Part shown: positions 16,525-25,357 of the stretch, piece after piece | Layout of the letters: each line of letters begins with the position of its first letter | Numbering within the stretch: position 1 is the stretch's first letter | From: Herbidospora galbida | GTDB taxonomy: Bacteria > Actinomycetota > Actinomycetes > Streptosporangiales > Streptosporangiaceae | Reading direction: 5' to 3' | Length of the DNA: 64,000 nucleotides | Assembly (NCBI RefSeq): GCF_005233835.1 | Contig: NZ_SZQA01000035.1 | Location: 28,735-92,734, forward strand | The notes under the pieces: model-generated | Database searches by the model: none | Seen by the model: only the letters and a program-made list of their open reading frames with translations | What the model was told of the DNA's origin: nothing | Translations under genes and position numbers: made by a program

Positions 16525-17036
16525 GTCGCTCCTCTTTTCGGGTCGTACAGGAACTCCACCGCGAGTCTGAGCGCCGACCCAATGCCTAACGCGATGAATG
16601 TCGTGAGTGTGAGCTTCGTCCCACAGATTTGTCAACGATCTTACCGACTTGTGATTTTCATCGACGAAAGTTTCCGCCTAAAAGTTTCGTTCGATCAACC
16701 TCCTGTACGCCCGTAAGTTGCGCCCGTCGCGATGCAGAAGTCCGTCCCGGAGTCGCGATCGGCGACCCCGTCGCGCTCGCGAGCTCCTCGACGGCGAGCA
16801 CCCCCTCGGGGCGGGCGGCCGGCCGAGGGGTCGGCACGCCCTCGGGAACGATCACGCCGGACTCGGCGAGGGTGGCGAACGACACCGACAGCCCATGACG
16901 ACCGCTCTTTATCTATGAGTCGCCCGTCAGGGCTTTCCGGGCCATTCTTCGTTGAGCCGGAACTCGATCTCGATCGCGCATCCTTTCAATTTGGATCCGG
17001 CGAGGCGGGCGGATCCGTGAGGACCGGTGAGGACTG
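16525..17036. other. Gene-poor interval upstream of the ThuA gene
   Basis: About 510 bp with no convincing gene. The first 110 bp should hold the ThuA promoter and are relatively AT-rich (16600-16690). A minus-strand frame at 16658-16885 has partly protein-like sequence (FATLAESGVIVPEG) but no recognisable family and no good ribosome site; it may be a fragment. The rest leads into a decayed membrane-protein gene. Confidence 0.4.
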
Positions 17037-17841
17037 GTGGCGAAGCGCGTGAAGCGATTGCTGACCTGGCTCGGATCCAATGCGGAGGCCCTCATCGCGT
17101 TGGTGCTCGCGATAGTGGCCGGCACGCTCGGACTCATCGGGGTGGCCCCGCCCGAACTGGTCGACAGCGCCACCCTGGCAACGCTCGCCGCGCTTTCACT
17201 CGCCGTGCTGCGCGACCGTTGGCGCAACGAATCGGAACCCGATGTCCGGGCCGCCGCACTGGTCGCGAAGGACGCCTTGCTGGAACTGCCGGAACACATC
17301 GCGAGGATCAGCGCCGCGACGACGTGATCAACGCGATGAGATCGTCGCTCGGCGAGGCCTCCTCGATCCGAGTGCTGGTGGGAGCCGAGATATCAAGATC
17401 ACTCGCCGACGCTCACGCGCACGCCGAGGAGTGGTATTCAAGGGGGGAACCGCGATCTCCGTCCGGGCAGTCGTCATTCCGGAGTGCGTATATCACGCAC
17501 GGCGCGACGGTCACCGGGACCCCCGGGATGCCCGGCTGTGCGGGCGCTAGCCCGCTAAGCAGCAATATCCGGGGCTGTACATCCGGATCTCACTCTTGTC
17601 CACGATGAGCGTTTTCCGATGGGACATGACGCAGGATCGCCTGATAATCACCGAGCGCGGCCCCCAGTTTCCGGCGATGATGATTCGGAAGGGGCGTTCC
17701 TACTACACCTACTGGCGTAACGAACTCCGGGAGAGTTTCGCCCAGGGACACGAGATTCCGCTCCTCTGTTCGCGCAATTCGACATCGAGTTACCGAAGCA
17801 GCATTATGCCCACGACGCGAGGAACCCCTACCAGGTGACCT
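17037..17841 (+). pseudogene. Broken membrane-protein gene with several lesions
   Basis: Protein-like sequence continues through shifting frames. GTG 17037 opens a 96-residue part with two helices (LLTWLGSNAEALIALVLAIV and TLATLAALSLAVL), stopping at 17327. It continues one frame over as DVINAMRSSLGEASS and LVGAEISRSLADAHAHAEEW to about 17436. A third frame reads FKGGTAISVRAVVIPECV, hits TAG at 17548, then runs on as YIRISLLSTMSVFRWDMTQD and IRKGRSYYTYWRNELRESF. The end shifts again to FAQFDIELPKQHYAHDARNP, stopping at 17841. At least three frameshifts and one nonsense codon indicate real decay, not one sequencing error. The intact family was not recognised. Confidence 0.7.
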
Positions 17842-17885
17842 GACGCCGTCCGCGCGTCCCTTGGGTCGCCTCTAGTCTCGTATCG

Positions 17886-18383
17886 ATGAAGATCTCCGTG
17901 ATTGCGGCGCTGGTCCTGTTCTTCGCCGTGGCGTCCGTTCCCCGGCCGGACGAGCGGGCCCAGATCCTCGCTTCGGCGTACGCGCTGATCGGCCAGTACC
18001 CCTACTCCTGGGGCGGCGGCCACTCTGGGAGCGCGGGCCCGTCGCTGGGCACCTGCAAGGGCTACCGGGGCGACATCAAGCCCTGCCCGGCCGAACGCAC
18101 CCACGGCCTCGACTGCTCCGGGCTGGCCCGCTGGGTCTACGAGATCGCCTACGACCACGACGTGCTGGGCCCCGGCACCACCGACGACCACCTCGGCCGG
18201 CTGCGCCGGGCGGCGGTGCCGGCCCCCGGCGACCTGGTCTTCTTCGGCACGGCCAAGCGCACCCACCACGTCGGCGTCTACATCGGCGACGGCAAGATGA
18301 TCAACGCCTTCAAGACCGGGACGATCGTCCGGATCGACCCCGTGAACGCGCTCGACGACCTGCTCGGCTACTACCGGATGTGA
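17886..18383 (+). CDS. Secreted NlpC/P60-family peptidoglycan endopeptidase
   Basis: This 165-residue protein has a signal or anchor helix at 1-18 and one NlpC/P60 domain. The catalytic Cys77 lies in LDCSGLARWVY, His128 in HHVGVYIGDG and the third polar residue Asn140 in MINAF. Such enzymes cut peptide cross-links or stems of peptidoglycan. There is no SH3 or coiled-coil module, so it is a minimal form. The insert between the first strand and Cys77 (GGGHSGSAGPSLGTCKG) is longer than usual and has two extra cysteines. Confidence 0.88.
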   Translation: MKISVIAALVLFFAVASVPRPDERAQILASAYALIGQYPYSWGGGHSGSAGPSLGTCKGYRGDIKPCPAERTHGLDCSGLARWVYEIAYDHDVLGPGTTDDHLGRLRRAAVPAPGDLVFFGTAKRTHHVGVYIGDGKMINAFKTGTIVRIDPVNALDDLLGYYRM

Positions 18384-18399
18384 AACCAGGACAGCAGGG

Positions 18400-18723
18400 T
18401 CAGGCCACGTAAGGCGGCTGGCCGCTCTCGCTCTGCATCGGCAGCCCCGACGCCGCCCACGACTGCATCCCGCCGCCGACGTTGACGGCCTCCCACCCCA
18501 CATGGTTCAGCCACGTCGCCGCCTGGGCCGACCGGCCGCCGACCCGGCAGATCACATAGACCGGCTGACCCTGGGGCACCTCACCCACCCGGTTCTGCAG
18601 CTGGCCGAGCGGGATGTGGGTCGCCGAAGGGGCGTGGCCGGCCCGCCACTCGTCGAGTTCACGCACGTCAAGCAGGTAAGCGCCCTCAGGCACACCGGTC
18701 GGTTGCACGTCCCGCAGAGTCAT
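18400..18723 (-). CDS. Single-domain rhodanese-like protein
   Basis: This 107-residue protein starts at ATG 18723. One rhodanese domain is present with DVRELDEWRAGHAPSA at 19-34 and the active loop beginning at Cys59 (CRVGGRS), followed by VGGGMQSW. The loop length fits sulfur-transferring rhodaneses rather than phosphatases. It would be cytosolic. It lies 26 bp downstream of the Fpg/Nei gene in the same orientation. Confidence 0.9.
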   Translation of the reverse strand: MTLRDVQPTGVPEGAYLLDVRELDEWRAGHAPSATHIPLGQLQNRVGEVPQGQPVYVICRVGGRSAQAATWLNHVGWEAVNVGGGMQSWAASGLPMQSESGQPPYVA

Positions 18724-18749
18724 GCGCCCCAGTGTAGGGACAGCCGGCC

Positions 18750-19628
18750 CTACTTGAGCAGTTTGCTCATCCGCCGGTCGGCCAGCGGTTTCCCGCCCGT
18801 CTGACAGGTGGGGCAGTACTGCAGCGAGGAGTCGGCGAAGGAGACCTCCCGCACCGTGTCGCCGCAGACCTCGCACTTCTCGCCGGTACGCCCGTGCACC
18901 CGCAGCCCGGACTTCTTCTCGGCCTTCAGGTCCTTGGCGGCGATCCCCCGGGCGCGTTCGATCGCCTCTTTCAGCGTGACGACGATGGCGTCGTACAGAG
19001 AGGAGATCTGTTCCGGAGTCAGGGTCGAGGCGACCTTGAACGGCGACATCTTCGCCGCGTGGAGCACCTCGTCGGAGTAGGCGTTCCCGATGCCGGCGAT
19101 GACCTTCTGGTCGCGCAGCAGGCCCTTGATCTGCGTGCGTTTGCCCTCGACGATCGAGGTCAGCGTCTCGACGGTGAAGGAGGGCGTCAGCGGGTCGGGG
19201 CCGAGCGCGGCGATGCCCGGCACGTCGCCGGGCGAGGTCGCGACGTAGACGGCCAGGCGTTTCTGGGTGCCCGCCTCGGTCAGCTCGAAGCCGGGGGCGA
19301 CGCCGAGGGGGTCGGGAGCGAAACGTACGCGAAGAGCGAGTGGGCCTTTCCCCGGCCGCACGGGCTTGGCTCCCGAGAGGTCGTCGCGCCAGCGGAGCCA
19401 GCCGCCGCGCGCGAGATGGAAGATGAGGTGGATCCCGTCGCAGTCGAGATCGAGGAACTTCCCGTGGCGGGCGACCGTCGTCACGGTGAGGCCGCCCAAT
19501 GCGGTGATCGGCGGCGAAACGGTCTTCAACGCCGAGAACGCCACCACGTCGACGGCCTGCACGACCTGTCCGACCGCACGTTCCCGCAGGAACTCGGCCA
19601 GCGACTCCACCTCGGGCAATTCAGGCAT
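18750..19628 (-). CDS. Fpg/Nei-family DNA glycosylase-AP lyase
   Basis: This 292-residue protein starts MPELPEVE, placing the catalytic Pro2 and Glu3 at the mature N-terminus. The helix-two-turn-helix lies in GLLRDQKVIAGIGNAYSDEVL at about 170-190. A C-terminal zinc finger has CEVC and CPTCQTGGK at about 253 and 273. It removes oxidised bases by beta,delta elimination. The finger ends in TGGK rather than the classical TxxxRS-type ending of MutM, which is common in actinobacterial Fpg2/Nei2 paralogues. ATG 19628 is unambiguous, and GPP34 is divergent 26 bp away. Confidence 0.92.
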   Translation of the reverse strand: MPELPEVESLAEFLRERAVGQVVQAVDVVAFSALKTVSPPITALGGLTVTTVARHGKFLDLDCDGIHLIFHLARGGWLRWRDDLSGAKPVRPGKGPLALRVRFAPDPLGVAPGFELTEAGTQKRLAVYVATSPGDVPGIAALGPDPLTPSFTVETLTSIVEGKRTQIKGLLRDQKVIAGIGNAYSDEVLHAAKMSPFKVASTLTPEQISSLYDAIVVTLKEAIERARGIAAKDLKAEKKSGLRVHGRTGEKCEVCGDTVREVSFADSSLQYCPTCQTGGKPLADRRMSKLLK

Positions 19629-19654
19629 ACTTCAGACTACGTAGGGACGGGCAC

Positions 19655-20302
19655 ATGACCAGCATCATCGCCGAAGACGTGCTGCTTCTCGGCTACGACG
19701 AGCAGAAGGGCCAGCCCACGATCGGCTCCACCGAGCTGAACGCGGGCCTCGCCGGAGCCCTCCTGGCGGAACTGGCGATCAAGGGCCGGCTCAGCCTGGC
19801 CGACAAGAAGGTCGTCGTGACCGACGAGACCCCCGTCGGGGAGCCGGAGCTCGACGCGGCGCTGGCGCGGATCGCCGCCGAGGCCAAGGTCCGCAAGCCC
19901 GAGTGGTGGGTCGACAAGCTGCAGGGCGCCAAGCTGCGCGAGCGGCTGCTGGTCCGGCTCGTCGAGGGCGGGGTGCTCTCGGAGGAGCGGGGCAAGATCC
20001 TCGGCCTGTTCAAGACCGTCAAGTACCCGGAGCTCGACGGCAGCGTCGAGAGGGCCGTCCGGATGCGGGTGGAGAGCGTGCTGAACGGCGCCGAGCCCGA
20101 CAAGCGGACCGCGGTGATCATCGGGATCATGCACGCCACCAAGGCCCTGAAGAAGCAGTTCCCCGGCGCCGACGACGCCCGGGTGAAGGAGATCACCGAG
20201 GGCGACTGGGCCGGGGAGGGCGTGAAGGAGGCCATCGCCGCCGTGGAGGCGGCCGTGCTGATGGTGATCACCACGGCCGTCATCGTCACGGCGGTGAGCT
20301 AG
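19655..20302 (+). CDS. GPP34-family phosphoprotein (GOLPH3-like)
   Basis: This 215-residue protein matches the bacterial GPP34 fold. It opens EDVLLLGYDEQKG, then has LNAGLAGALLAELAIKGR and ERLLVRLVEGGVLSEER, with a hydrophobic C-terminal helix. GOLPH3 binds phosphoinositides at Golgi membranes in eukaryotes. The bacterial members are common in actinomycetes and their function is not established. The stop overlaps the convergent LCP gene by 4 bp. Confidence 0.88.
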   Translation: MTSIIAEDVLLLGYDEQKGQPTIGSTELNAGLAGALLAELAIKGRLSLADKKVVVTDETPVGEPELDAALARIAAEAKVRKPEWWVDKLQGAKLRERLLVRLVEGGVLSEERGKILGLFKTVKYPELDGSVERAVRMRVESVLNGAEPDKRTAVIIGIMHATKALKKQFPGADDARVKEITEGDWAGEGVKEAIAAVEAAVLMVITTAVIVTAVS

Positions 20303-21453
20303 CCCTTCTCGAGCGCGTCCTTCGGCACCGGCTGGTCCGACTCCAGCGCCTCGAAGAGCTTGTTCGCCCGCGTGGTGTCCCACTTGACGACCGACTGCCC
20401 GTCGATGGTGGGCAGCGAGCCGATCGGGACCGCGGTGGTGACCGGGTTGTTCTTCATGGCCAGGCCCAGCGAGAGCAGGTTGAACGGGCCGGTGCCCGGG
20501 TCGACCGCGACCGACTCGGCGGCGCTGTTGGCCAGCGGGACGGCCGTGAACGGGTTGATCAGGGTGCCGGGGCTGGCGGCCTTCTTGACCACGGCGGAGA
20601 AGAACTCGCGCTGCCGCTGGGTGCGGTCGAAGTCGGGGATCGTGCCGGTCTTGCGGGTGCGGACGTAACCGAGGGCGGTGCCGCCGTCCATGATCTGGCA
20701 GCCCTTCTTGATGTTCAGGGCCGCCTTAGGGTCTTTGATCGCCTGCTTGGGGCAGATCTCGACGCCGCCGACGGCGTCGACGATGCCGACGAAGCCGCCG
20801 AAGCCGATCTCCATGTAGTGGTCGACCCGGATGCCGGTGACCTGCTCGACCGTCTGGGTCAGCAGTTTGGGGCCGCCGAAGGCGTAGGCCGCGTTGAGCT
20901 TGCCGTTGCCGTTGCCCGGGATCGGCACGTAGGAGTCACGCGGGAGGCTGACCAGCGTGGGACGGCCGTCGCCGTCGGGAATGTGCAGCAGCATCATCGT
21001 GTCGGTACGCCGCCCGACCGCGGAACCGGTGCGGAGCTTCTTCCGCTCGGCGGCGCTCAGCCCGGCCCGGCTGTCGGAGCCGACCAGCAGCCAGTCTTGA
21101 CCCGGGGTCTCGGCCGGACGCCCGTCGTAGTCGGTGAAGGCGTCGACGTTGTTCATCTTCCCCTGGACACTGAAGAACAGCGCCACGACCCCGATCAGCA
21201 CCAGCGACAGGAAGACCGCCACGCCGATGGCGATGTTGCGGCCGATGCGACGCGGCTTGCGCGGGCCTTCTTGCACCTTTGGCTCGTTCCCACCACTGGG
21301 CATCCGGACCGGTGAGGTGCCCTTCCGGGGCTTGCCGTAGACCTTGGAACGGCCTTTGGGTTCGGGTCCCTTGACTTCCGGCTCGCGAACCGGGTAGGCC
21401 GGAGGCTCCAGCGGCCGCCGCACCATTCGCGTCGGCTCGTTGTCCTCAACCAC
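20299..21453 (-). CDS. LCP-family (LytR-CpsA-Psr) cell-wall glycopolymer transferase
   Basis: This 384-residue type II membrane protein has a long basic-proline cytosolic tail (1-70), a single helix at about 73-94, and an extracellular LCP domain at about 115-300. Conserved phrases include LLVGSDSRAG, RRTDTMMLLHIP, SLPRDSYV and YVRTRKT. These bind a polyprenyl pyrophosphate head with Arg and Asp residues. LCP enzymes attach wall polymers to peptidoglycan. The tail is rich in Lys/Pro and Ser/Thr and may be a kinase target for PknB (inference). Confidence 0.92.
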   Translation of the reverse strand: MVEDNEPTRMVRRPLEPPAYPVREPEVKGPEPKGRSKVYGKPRKGTSPVRMPSGGNEPKVQEGPRKPRRIGRNIAIGVAVFLSLVLIGVVALFFSVQGKMNNVDAFTDYDGRPAETPGQDWLLVGSDSRAGLSAAERKKLRTGSAVGRRTDTMMLLHIPDGDGRPTLVSLPRDSYVPIPGNGNGKLNAAYAFGGPKLLTQTVEQVTGIRVDHYMEIGFGGFVGIVDAVGGVEICPKQAIKDPKAALNIKKGCQIMDGGTALGYVRTRKTGTIPDFDRTQRQREFFSAVVKKAASPGTLINPFTAVPLANSAAESVAVDPGTGPFNLLSLGLAMKNNPVTTAVPIGSLPTIDGQSVVKWDTTRANKLFEALESDQPVPKDALEKG

Positions 21454-21660
21454 GTTCCTCTACCCCCCGCTTGCCGACATCTGACTCTGCCTTGACGGTA
21501 CGCCGATCCAACCGCCCGGGGCGGGCCCGTTATCAAGGTTTTCCTATGGAAAAGTACACAGATCCGATCCGGGAAACATCATCGGCAGCTCGCCCGTTAC
21601 GGTTGAAGCACCCCTAGTTGAAAGGACCGTCGTGTCCGTTTCGGACCCCTGGAGTACCGG

Positions 21661-21678
21661 CCCGTGCCTAGGCACGGG
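21661..21678. promoter_or_regulatory. 18-bp perfect palindrome in the CNNM leader
   Basis: CCCGTGCCTAGGCACGGG reads the same on both strands. It ends 18 bp before the ATG of the first CNNM protein, and a smaller hairpin (GTCCGTTTCGGAC, 21634-21646) precedes it. It could be an operator or an RNA hairpin near the ribosome site. No known riboswitch consensus is seen. Confidence 0.5.
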
Positions 21679-21696
21679 TCCACGTGAGGCGATGAG

Positions 21697-23118
21697 ATGA
21701 CCATCGCCCTCGGCCTCCTCGCCGTCCTGCTCCTCACCTTGGCGACCGGCTTCTTCGTCGCCCAGGAGTTCGCTTACGTCGCCGCCGACCGCGCGCTGCT
21801 GCGCCAGCAGGCCGACACCAATCCAGCCGCCCGCCGGGCCCTCGACGTCACCGGCCGGCTCTCCTTCATGCTGTCGGGCGCCCAGCTCGGCATCACCGTC
21901 ACCACCCTGCTGGTCGGCTTCCTCGCCGAACCGGCCATTTCGGTGTCCTTCCGCGGCCCCCTCGAAGACCTGGGGCTGCCGCCGGGCGCCGTACCCGGGG
22001 TGAGTGTCGCGATCGGCGTCGCCATCGCCACGATCATCCAGATGATCCTCGGTGAACTGGCGCCCAAGAACCTGGGCATCGCCCGGCCCGAGCCGGTCGC
22101 GATGTGGCTGTCGCGCCCGACCCTCCTCTACTTGAAGATCTTCGGGCCGCTGATCCGCTTCTTCGACGGCTCGGCCACCCGGCTGGTCCGGCTGTTCGGC
22201 ATCGAGCCCGTCGAGGAACTCGAGCACGGTGCCACGCCCGAGGAGCTGCACCGCATCGTCGACGACTCCCGGGATGCCGGCGACCTGCCGCCCCGGCTGG
22301 CCGACCTGCTGGAGCGCGCCCTCGACTTCGGCGACCGCACCGCGGAGGACGTCATGGTCCCCCGCCCCCGCGTGGTCTCACTGCACGCCGACTCCCCGAC
22401 CTCGGCCCTGGTCGACGCGGTACGCGACCACGGCCACTCCCGCTACCCGGTGCTCGGCAGCGACACCGACGACATCGTGGGCGTCGTCGGCCTGCTCGAC
22501 TACCTGGGCCGCGAGGGCGAGGCGACCATCGCCGGCATCATGCGCACCCCGCTGCTTGTCCCGGCCACCCTGCCCGTGCCGGTCCTGCTCTCCCGCATGT
22601 CCGGCTGCACCTTCGCGTGCGTCATCGACGAGTACGGCGGCCTCGCGGGCGTCGTCACCATCGAGGACCTGGCCGAGGAGCTCGTCGGCGAACTGGTCGA
22701 CGAGAACGACCCCGAACCCCTTGGCGTCACCGTCAACCCCGACGGCTCCTGGGACGTGCCCGGCACGCTGCGCATCGACGAGGTCGAGCGCGCGACCGGC
22801 GTCACCCTGCCGGAAGACGACGGCTACGAGACCGTCGGCGGCCTCGTGCTGGCCGATCTGGGCCGCATGGCCGAGCCCGGCGACACCGTCACCGTCGCGA
22901 CCGTCGAGGAGCACGACCTGCTCGACGACGACGAAGGCCCCCGCCACGCGCTGCTGACCGTGCTCGAAGTCCACCGTCGGGTGCCCCAGATGATCCGCCT
23001 CGTCATCGCGGCCCAGGCCGCCGAGGCGGCCGTCGAAGAGCAGGCCCACGAGAACACCGGGCCGCAGGACTACGCGCCCGAGCTCTTCTCGGCCCTGTTC
23101 CAGGGGAGGCCGGTGTGA
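21697..23118 (+). CDS. CNNM/CBS/CorC membrane protein (hemolysin family, putative divalent cation exporter)
   Basis: This 473-residue protein has a CNNM transmembrane domain at about 1-190 (GFFVAQEFAYVAADR and LSGAQLGITVTTLLVGF, with LGELAPKNLG). A CBS pair follows at about 205-330 (VMVPRPRVVSL, CVIDEYGGLAGVVTIEDL), then a C-terminal CorC_HlyC domain at about 345-425. Bacterial relatives such as MpfA export Mg2+; the name hemolysin is historical. The GTGA overlap with the next gene shows coupling to a shorter paralogue, so the two may form a heterodimer (inference). Confidence 0.9.
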   Translation: MTIALGLLAVLLLTLATGFFVAQEFAYVAADRALLRQQADTNPAARRALDVTGRLSFMLSGAQLGITVTTLLVGFLAEPAISVSFRGPLEDLGLPPGAVPGVSVAIGVAIATIIQMILGELAPKNLGIARPEPVAMWLSRPTLLYLKIFGPLIRFFDGSATRLVRLFGIEPVEELEHGATPEELHRIVDDSRDAGDLPPRLADLLERALDFGDRTAEDVMVPRPRVVSLHADSPTSALVDAVRDHGHSRYPVLGSDTDDIVGVVGLLDYLGREGEATIAGIMRTPLLVPATLPVPVLLSRMSGCTFACVIDEYGGLAGVVTIEDLAEELVGELVDENDPEPLGVTVNPDGSWDVPGTLRIDEVERATGVTLPEDDGYETVGGLVLADLGRMAEPGDTVTVATVEEHDLLDDDEGPRHALLTVLEVHRRVPQMIRLVIAAQAAEAAVEEQAHENTGPQDYAPELFSALFQGRPV

Positions 23119-24113
23119 GCTCCACGATGGCGCTCCTGCTCGGCGTCGTGCTGCTGGCGCTGAACGGGTTCTTCGTGGCCGCCGAGTTCGCGGTCATCTC
23201 GGCCCGCCGCCACCGCCTGGAAGAGGCGGCCACCGGTCCGTTCGCCCGGATCGCCGCCAGGGCCGCCCTGCGGGGCAGCCGCCAGCTCTCGCTCATGCTC
23301 GCCGGCGCCCAGCTCGGCATCACGCTCTGCTCGCTGGGCCTGGGCATGGTGACCGAACCGGCGCTGCACCACCTGCTCGAACCGGTCCTGTCCGGCCTGC
23401 CCGAGAGCGTGGGAACCGCGATCTCGTACGTGCTCGCGCTCGGGATCGTCACCTTCCTGCACATGGTGGTCGGGGAGATGGCGCCCAAGTCGCTGGCCCT
23501 GACCCACCCCGAGCCGGCCGCCCTGGCCCTGGCGCTGCCGTTCCGCGGCTTCGTCTGGCTGGCCCGCCCGCTGCTGGCCGGCCTGAACGGGCTGACCAAC
23601 GGCCTGCTGCGCCTGTGCGGCGTACGCCCCCGCGACGAGCTGGCCACGGCGCGCACGCCTCACCAGCTGGCCGTGCTGGTGGCCGAGTCGGGCCGGATGG
23701 GCATGCTCGACCGCGACGAGCACGACCTGCTCACGAGGGCGCTGCGGGTGCAGAACCAGTCAGTCGAACGGCTGATGACGCCGCTGGCCGACGCGGTCAC
23801 GATCGCCGCCGACGCCCCGGCCGAACGGGTGCACAAGACCGCGGTGGCCGCCAACCGGCTGCGCATGCTGGTGACCTCTCCCGAGGGCGTCAGAGGCGTG
23901 CTGCACGTCCGAGACAGCCTGGTCCACCCCGATATGACCCCCGGACAGCTGGCGACGCCCGTACCGACCCTCAAGGTCTCGACCCCCATCCCCGACGCGG
24001 TGACCGCCCTTCAGGACGCGCGAGCGCAGCTCGGACTGGTGGTCGACGAACGGGGCGAGGTCGTCGGCGAGATCAGCGTGACATCTCTGATCGGCGAACT
24101 ACTCACGGTGTGA
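23115..24113 (+). CDS. Second CNNM/CBS membrane protein, lacking the CorC domain
   Basis: This 332-residue paralogue starts at GTG 23115, overlapping the previous stop by 4 bp. It has the CNNM domain (NGFFVAAEFAVISARRHRL, LAGAQLGITLCSLGLGM, VGEMAPKSLAL) and a CBS-like region with VERLMTPLADAV and LGLVVDERGEVVGEI. It ends directly after the CBS region with no CorC_HlyC domain. The CBS part has lost the usual DEYGG signature. Tandem long-short CNNM pairs are common in actinobacteria. Confidence 0.88.
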   Translation: MSSTMALLLGVVLLALNGFFVAAEFAVISARRHRLEEAATGPFARIAARAALRGSRQLSLMLAGAQLGITLCSLGLGMVTEPALHHLLEPVLSGLPESVGTAISYVLALGIVTFLHMVVGEMAPKSLALTHPEPAALALALPFRGFVWLARPLLAGLNGLTNGLLRLCGVRPRDELATARTPHQLAVLVAESGRMGMLDRDEHDLLTRALRVQNQSVERLMTPLADAVTIAADAPAERVHKTAVAANRLRMLVTSPEGVRGVLHVRDSLVHPDMTPGQLATPVPTLKVSTPIPDAVTALQDARAQLGLVVDERGEVVGEISVTSLIGELLTV

Positions 24114-24351
24114 TCGCCCCTGCCTCCGGCACGGGGGCGCGCCCTCGCGGCCGTCACACGGGTCGCTCCTGTAACAGGGGGCGGCCCGTATTTCGGGACA
24201 TTCGGTCTCGCATGACGAGACTTCGGGCAAACTTTTTTCCGCCGAACCCGGGTGCAAGCGGTTTGAAAGCCGCGGTTCGGAGAATATGGATCAGCGCCGT
24301 TCGGATTACGGAGGATCAGCTGTGCCACCAGGGACGTTATGCCCCGCAACG

Positions 24352-24394
24352 AAAAAACCCCGCGGGCGGAAGGTGATCCTTCCGACCAGCGAGG
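24352..24394 (-). terminator. Rho-independent terminator of tRNA-Leu
   Basis: On the minus strand CCTCGCTGGTCGGAAGG, ATCA and CCTTCCGCCCGCGGGG form a long hairpin followed by TTTTTT. It starts 11 bp after the tRNA 3' end. The upstream interval 24114-24351 shows no gene. Confidence 0.85.
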
Positions 24395-24405
24395 TCGATT
24401 CTCTG

Positions 24406-24488
24406 TGGGCAAGGGGGGAGTTGAACCCCCACGTCCTTTCGGACACACGGACCTGAACCGTGCGCGTCTGCCATTCCGCCACTTGCCC
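24406..24488 (-). tRNA. tRNA-Leu, anticodon CAG
   Basis: The minus strand folds as a class II tRNA of 83 nt. Acceptor GGGCAAG pairs with CTTGCCC, the anticodon stem CACGG/CCGTG encloses TTCAGGT with anticodon CAG, the variable arm is GTCCGAAAGGAC, and the T arm is GGGGGTTCAACTCCCCC. CCA is not encoded. It reads CUG, a main leucine codon in this GC-rich genome. Confidence 0.96.
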
Positions 24489-24596
24489 CTTACGGGTGCG
24501 CCTCTTTTCGGCTGCCTGGAAAGGTTAGCACGGATCCGCCAGTGCCACTGAACCCGGATACGATCCGTGTAGACGATGGAGGAAGGGAGGTACCCG

Positions 24597-25340
24597 GTGG
24601 GAGTCCTTCAGCGCTTCGAGCGCAGGCTCGAAGGTTTGGTTGAGGGGGCCTTCGCACGTGCGTTCAAGTCCGACCTTCAGCCCGTAGAGGTCGCCAGCGC
24701 GGTGCAGAGGGAGATGGACGACCGTGCCGCGATCGTCGCTCAGGGCAGAACGCTCGTGCCCAACGACTTCGTGGTGGAGCTGTCCACGACCGACAACGAG
24801 CGCCTCGAGGTCTATGCCGACAGCATCAGCCACGAGCTCGCCAACCTCGCTCGGGAATACGCCAAGGAGCAGGGCTACTCGTTCGTCGGACCCGTCCGGG
24901 TGCGCTTCGAGATCGCCGAAGACCTAGCGGTCGGACTGTTCCGGATCAGGTCCGGGGTCATCCGCGGCGCGACGGTCGAGCAAGACGAGATCAGACAGCC
25001 GGTCAGCGACGTGCCCGCCGCTCGCAAGAGCAGCGCGTTCGGCGGCCGGCCCCGCCTGCTGGTGTCCACCCAGGACGACCCGCAGGGCCAGCGGTCCTAC
25101 GAGCTGACCACACCGGTCACTCTTCTGGGCCGCGGGACCGATTGCGATCTACGGCTGGTGGATCCGGGCGTATCGCGGCATCATGCCGAGCTACGGGTCG
25201 AGGGTCAGCAGGTCGTTCTGGTTGATCTCGGTTCCACGAACGGCACCTTCGTCAACGGGCAGCCGGTCCGCAGGATCGAGATGCAGGACGGGACGAGGGT
25301 GACACTGGGGCGCACGACTCTGGTGTTCAGACGCGATTAA
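24597..25340 (+). CDS. fhaA: FhaA: DUF3662 and FHA domain protein
   Basis: This 247-residue protein starts at GTG 24597 (VGVLQRFERRL) with GGGAGG 6 nt upstream; the in-frame ATG at 24576 would add an unlikely leader. The N-terminal DUF3662 domain covers about 1-120. A linker leads to the FHA domain at about 170-245 with the phosphothreonine-binding residues in LGRGTDCDLRL, SRHHAEL and GSTNGT. FhaA binds phosphorylated partners of the PknA/PknB pathway, including the lipid II flippase-associated pseudokinase in mycobacteria. It is first in a cluster running to pknB. Confidence 0.95.
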   Translation: MGVLQRFERRLEGLVEGAFARAFKSDLQPVEVASAVQREMDDRAAIVAQGRTLVPNDFVVELSTTDNERLEVYADSISHELANLAREYAKEQGYSFVGPVRVRFEIAEDLAVGLFRIRSGVIRGATVEQDEIRQPVSDVPAARKSSAFGGRPRLLVSTQDDPQGQRSYELTTPVTLLGRGTDCDLRLVDPGVSRHHAELRVEGQQVVLVDLGSTNGTFVNGQPVRRIEMQDGTRVTLGRTTLVFRRD

Positions 25341-25357
25341 AGGTAGACAAACGGTCC

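Noticed and set aside
24114..24351. Possible small RNA or gene between the CNNM pair and the tRNA terminator
   Set aside because: No frame with a plausible start and no recognisable RNA motif; nothing supports a feature.
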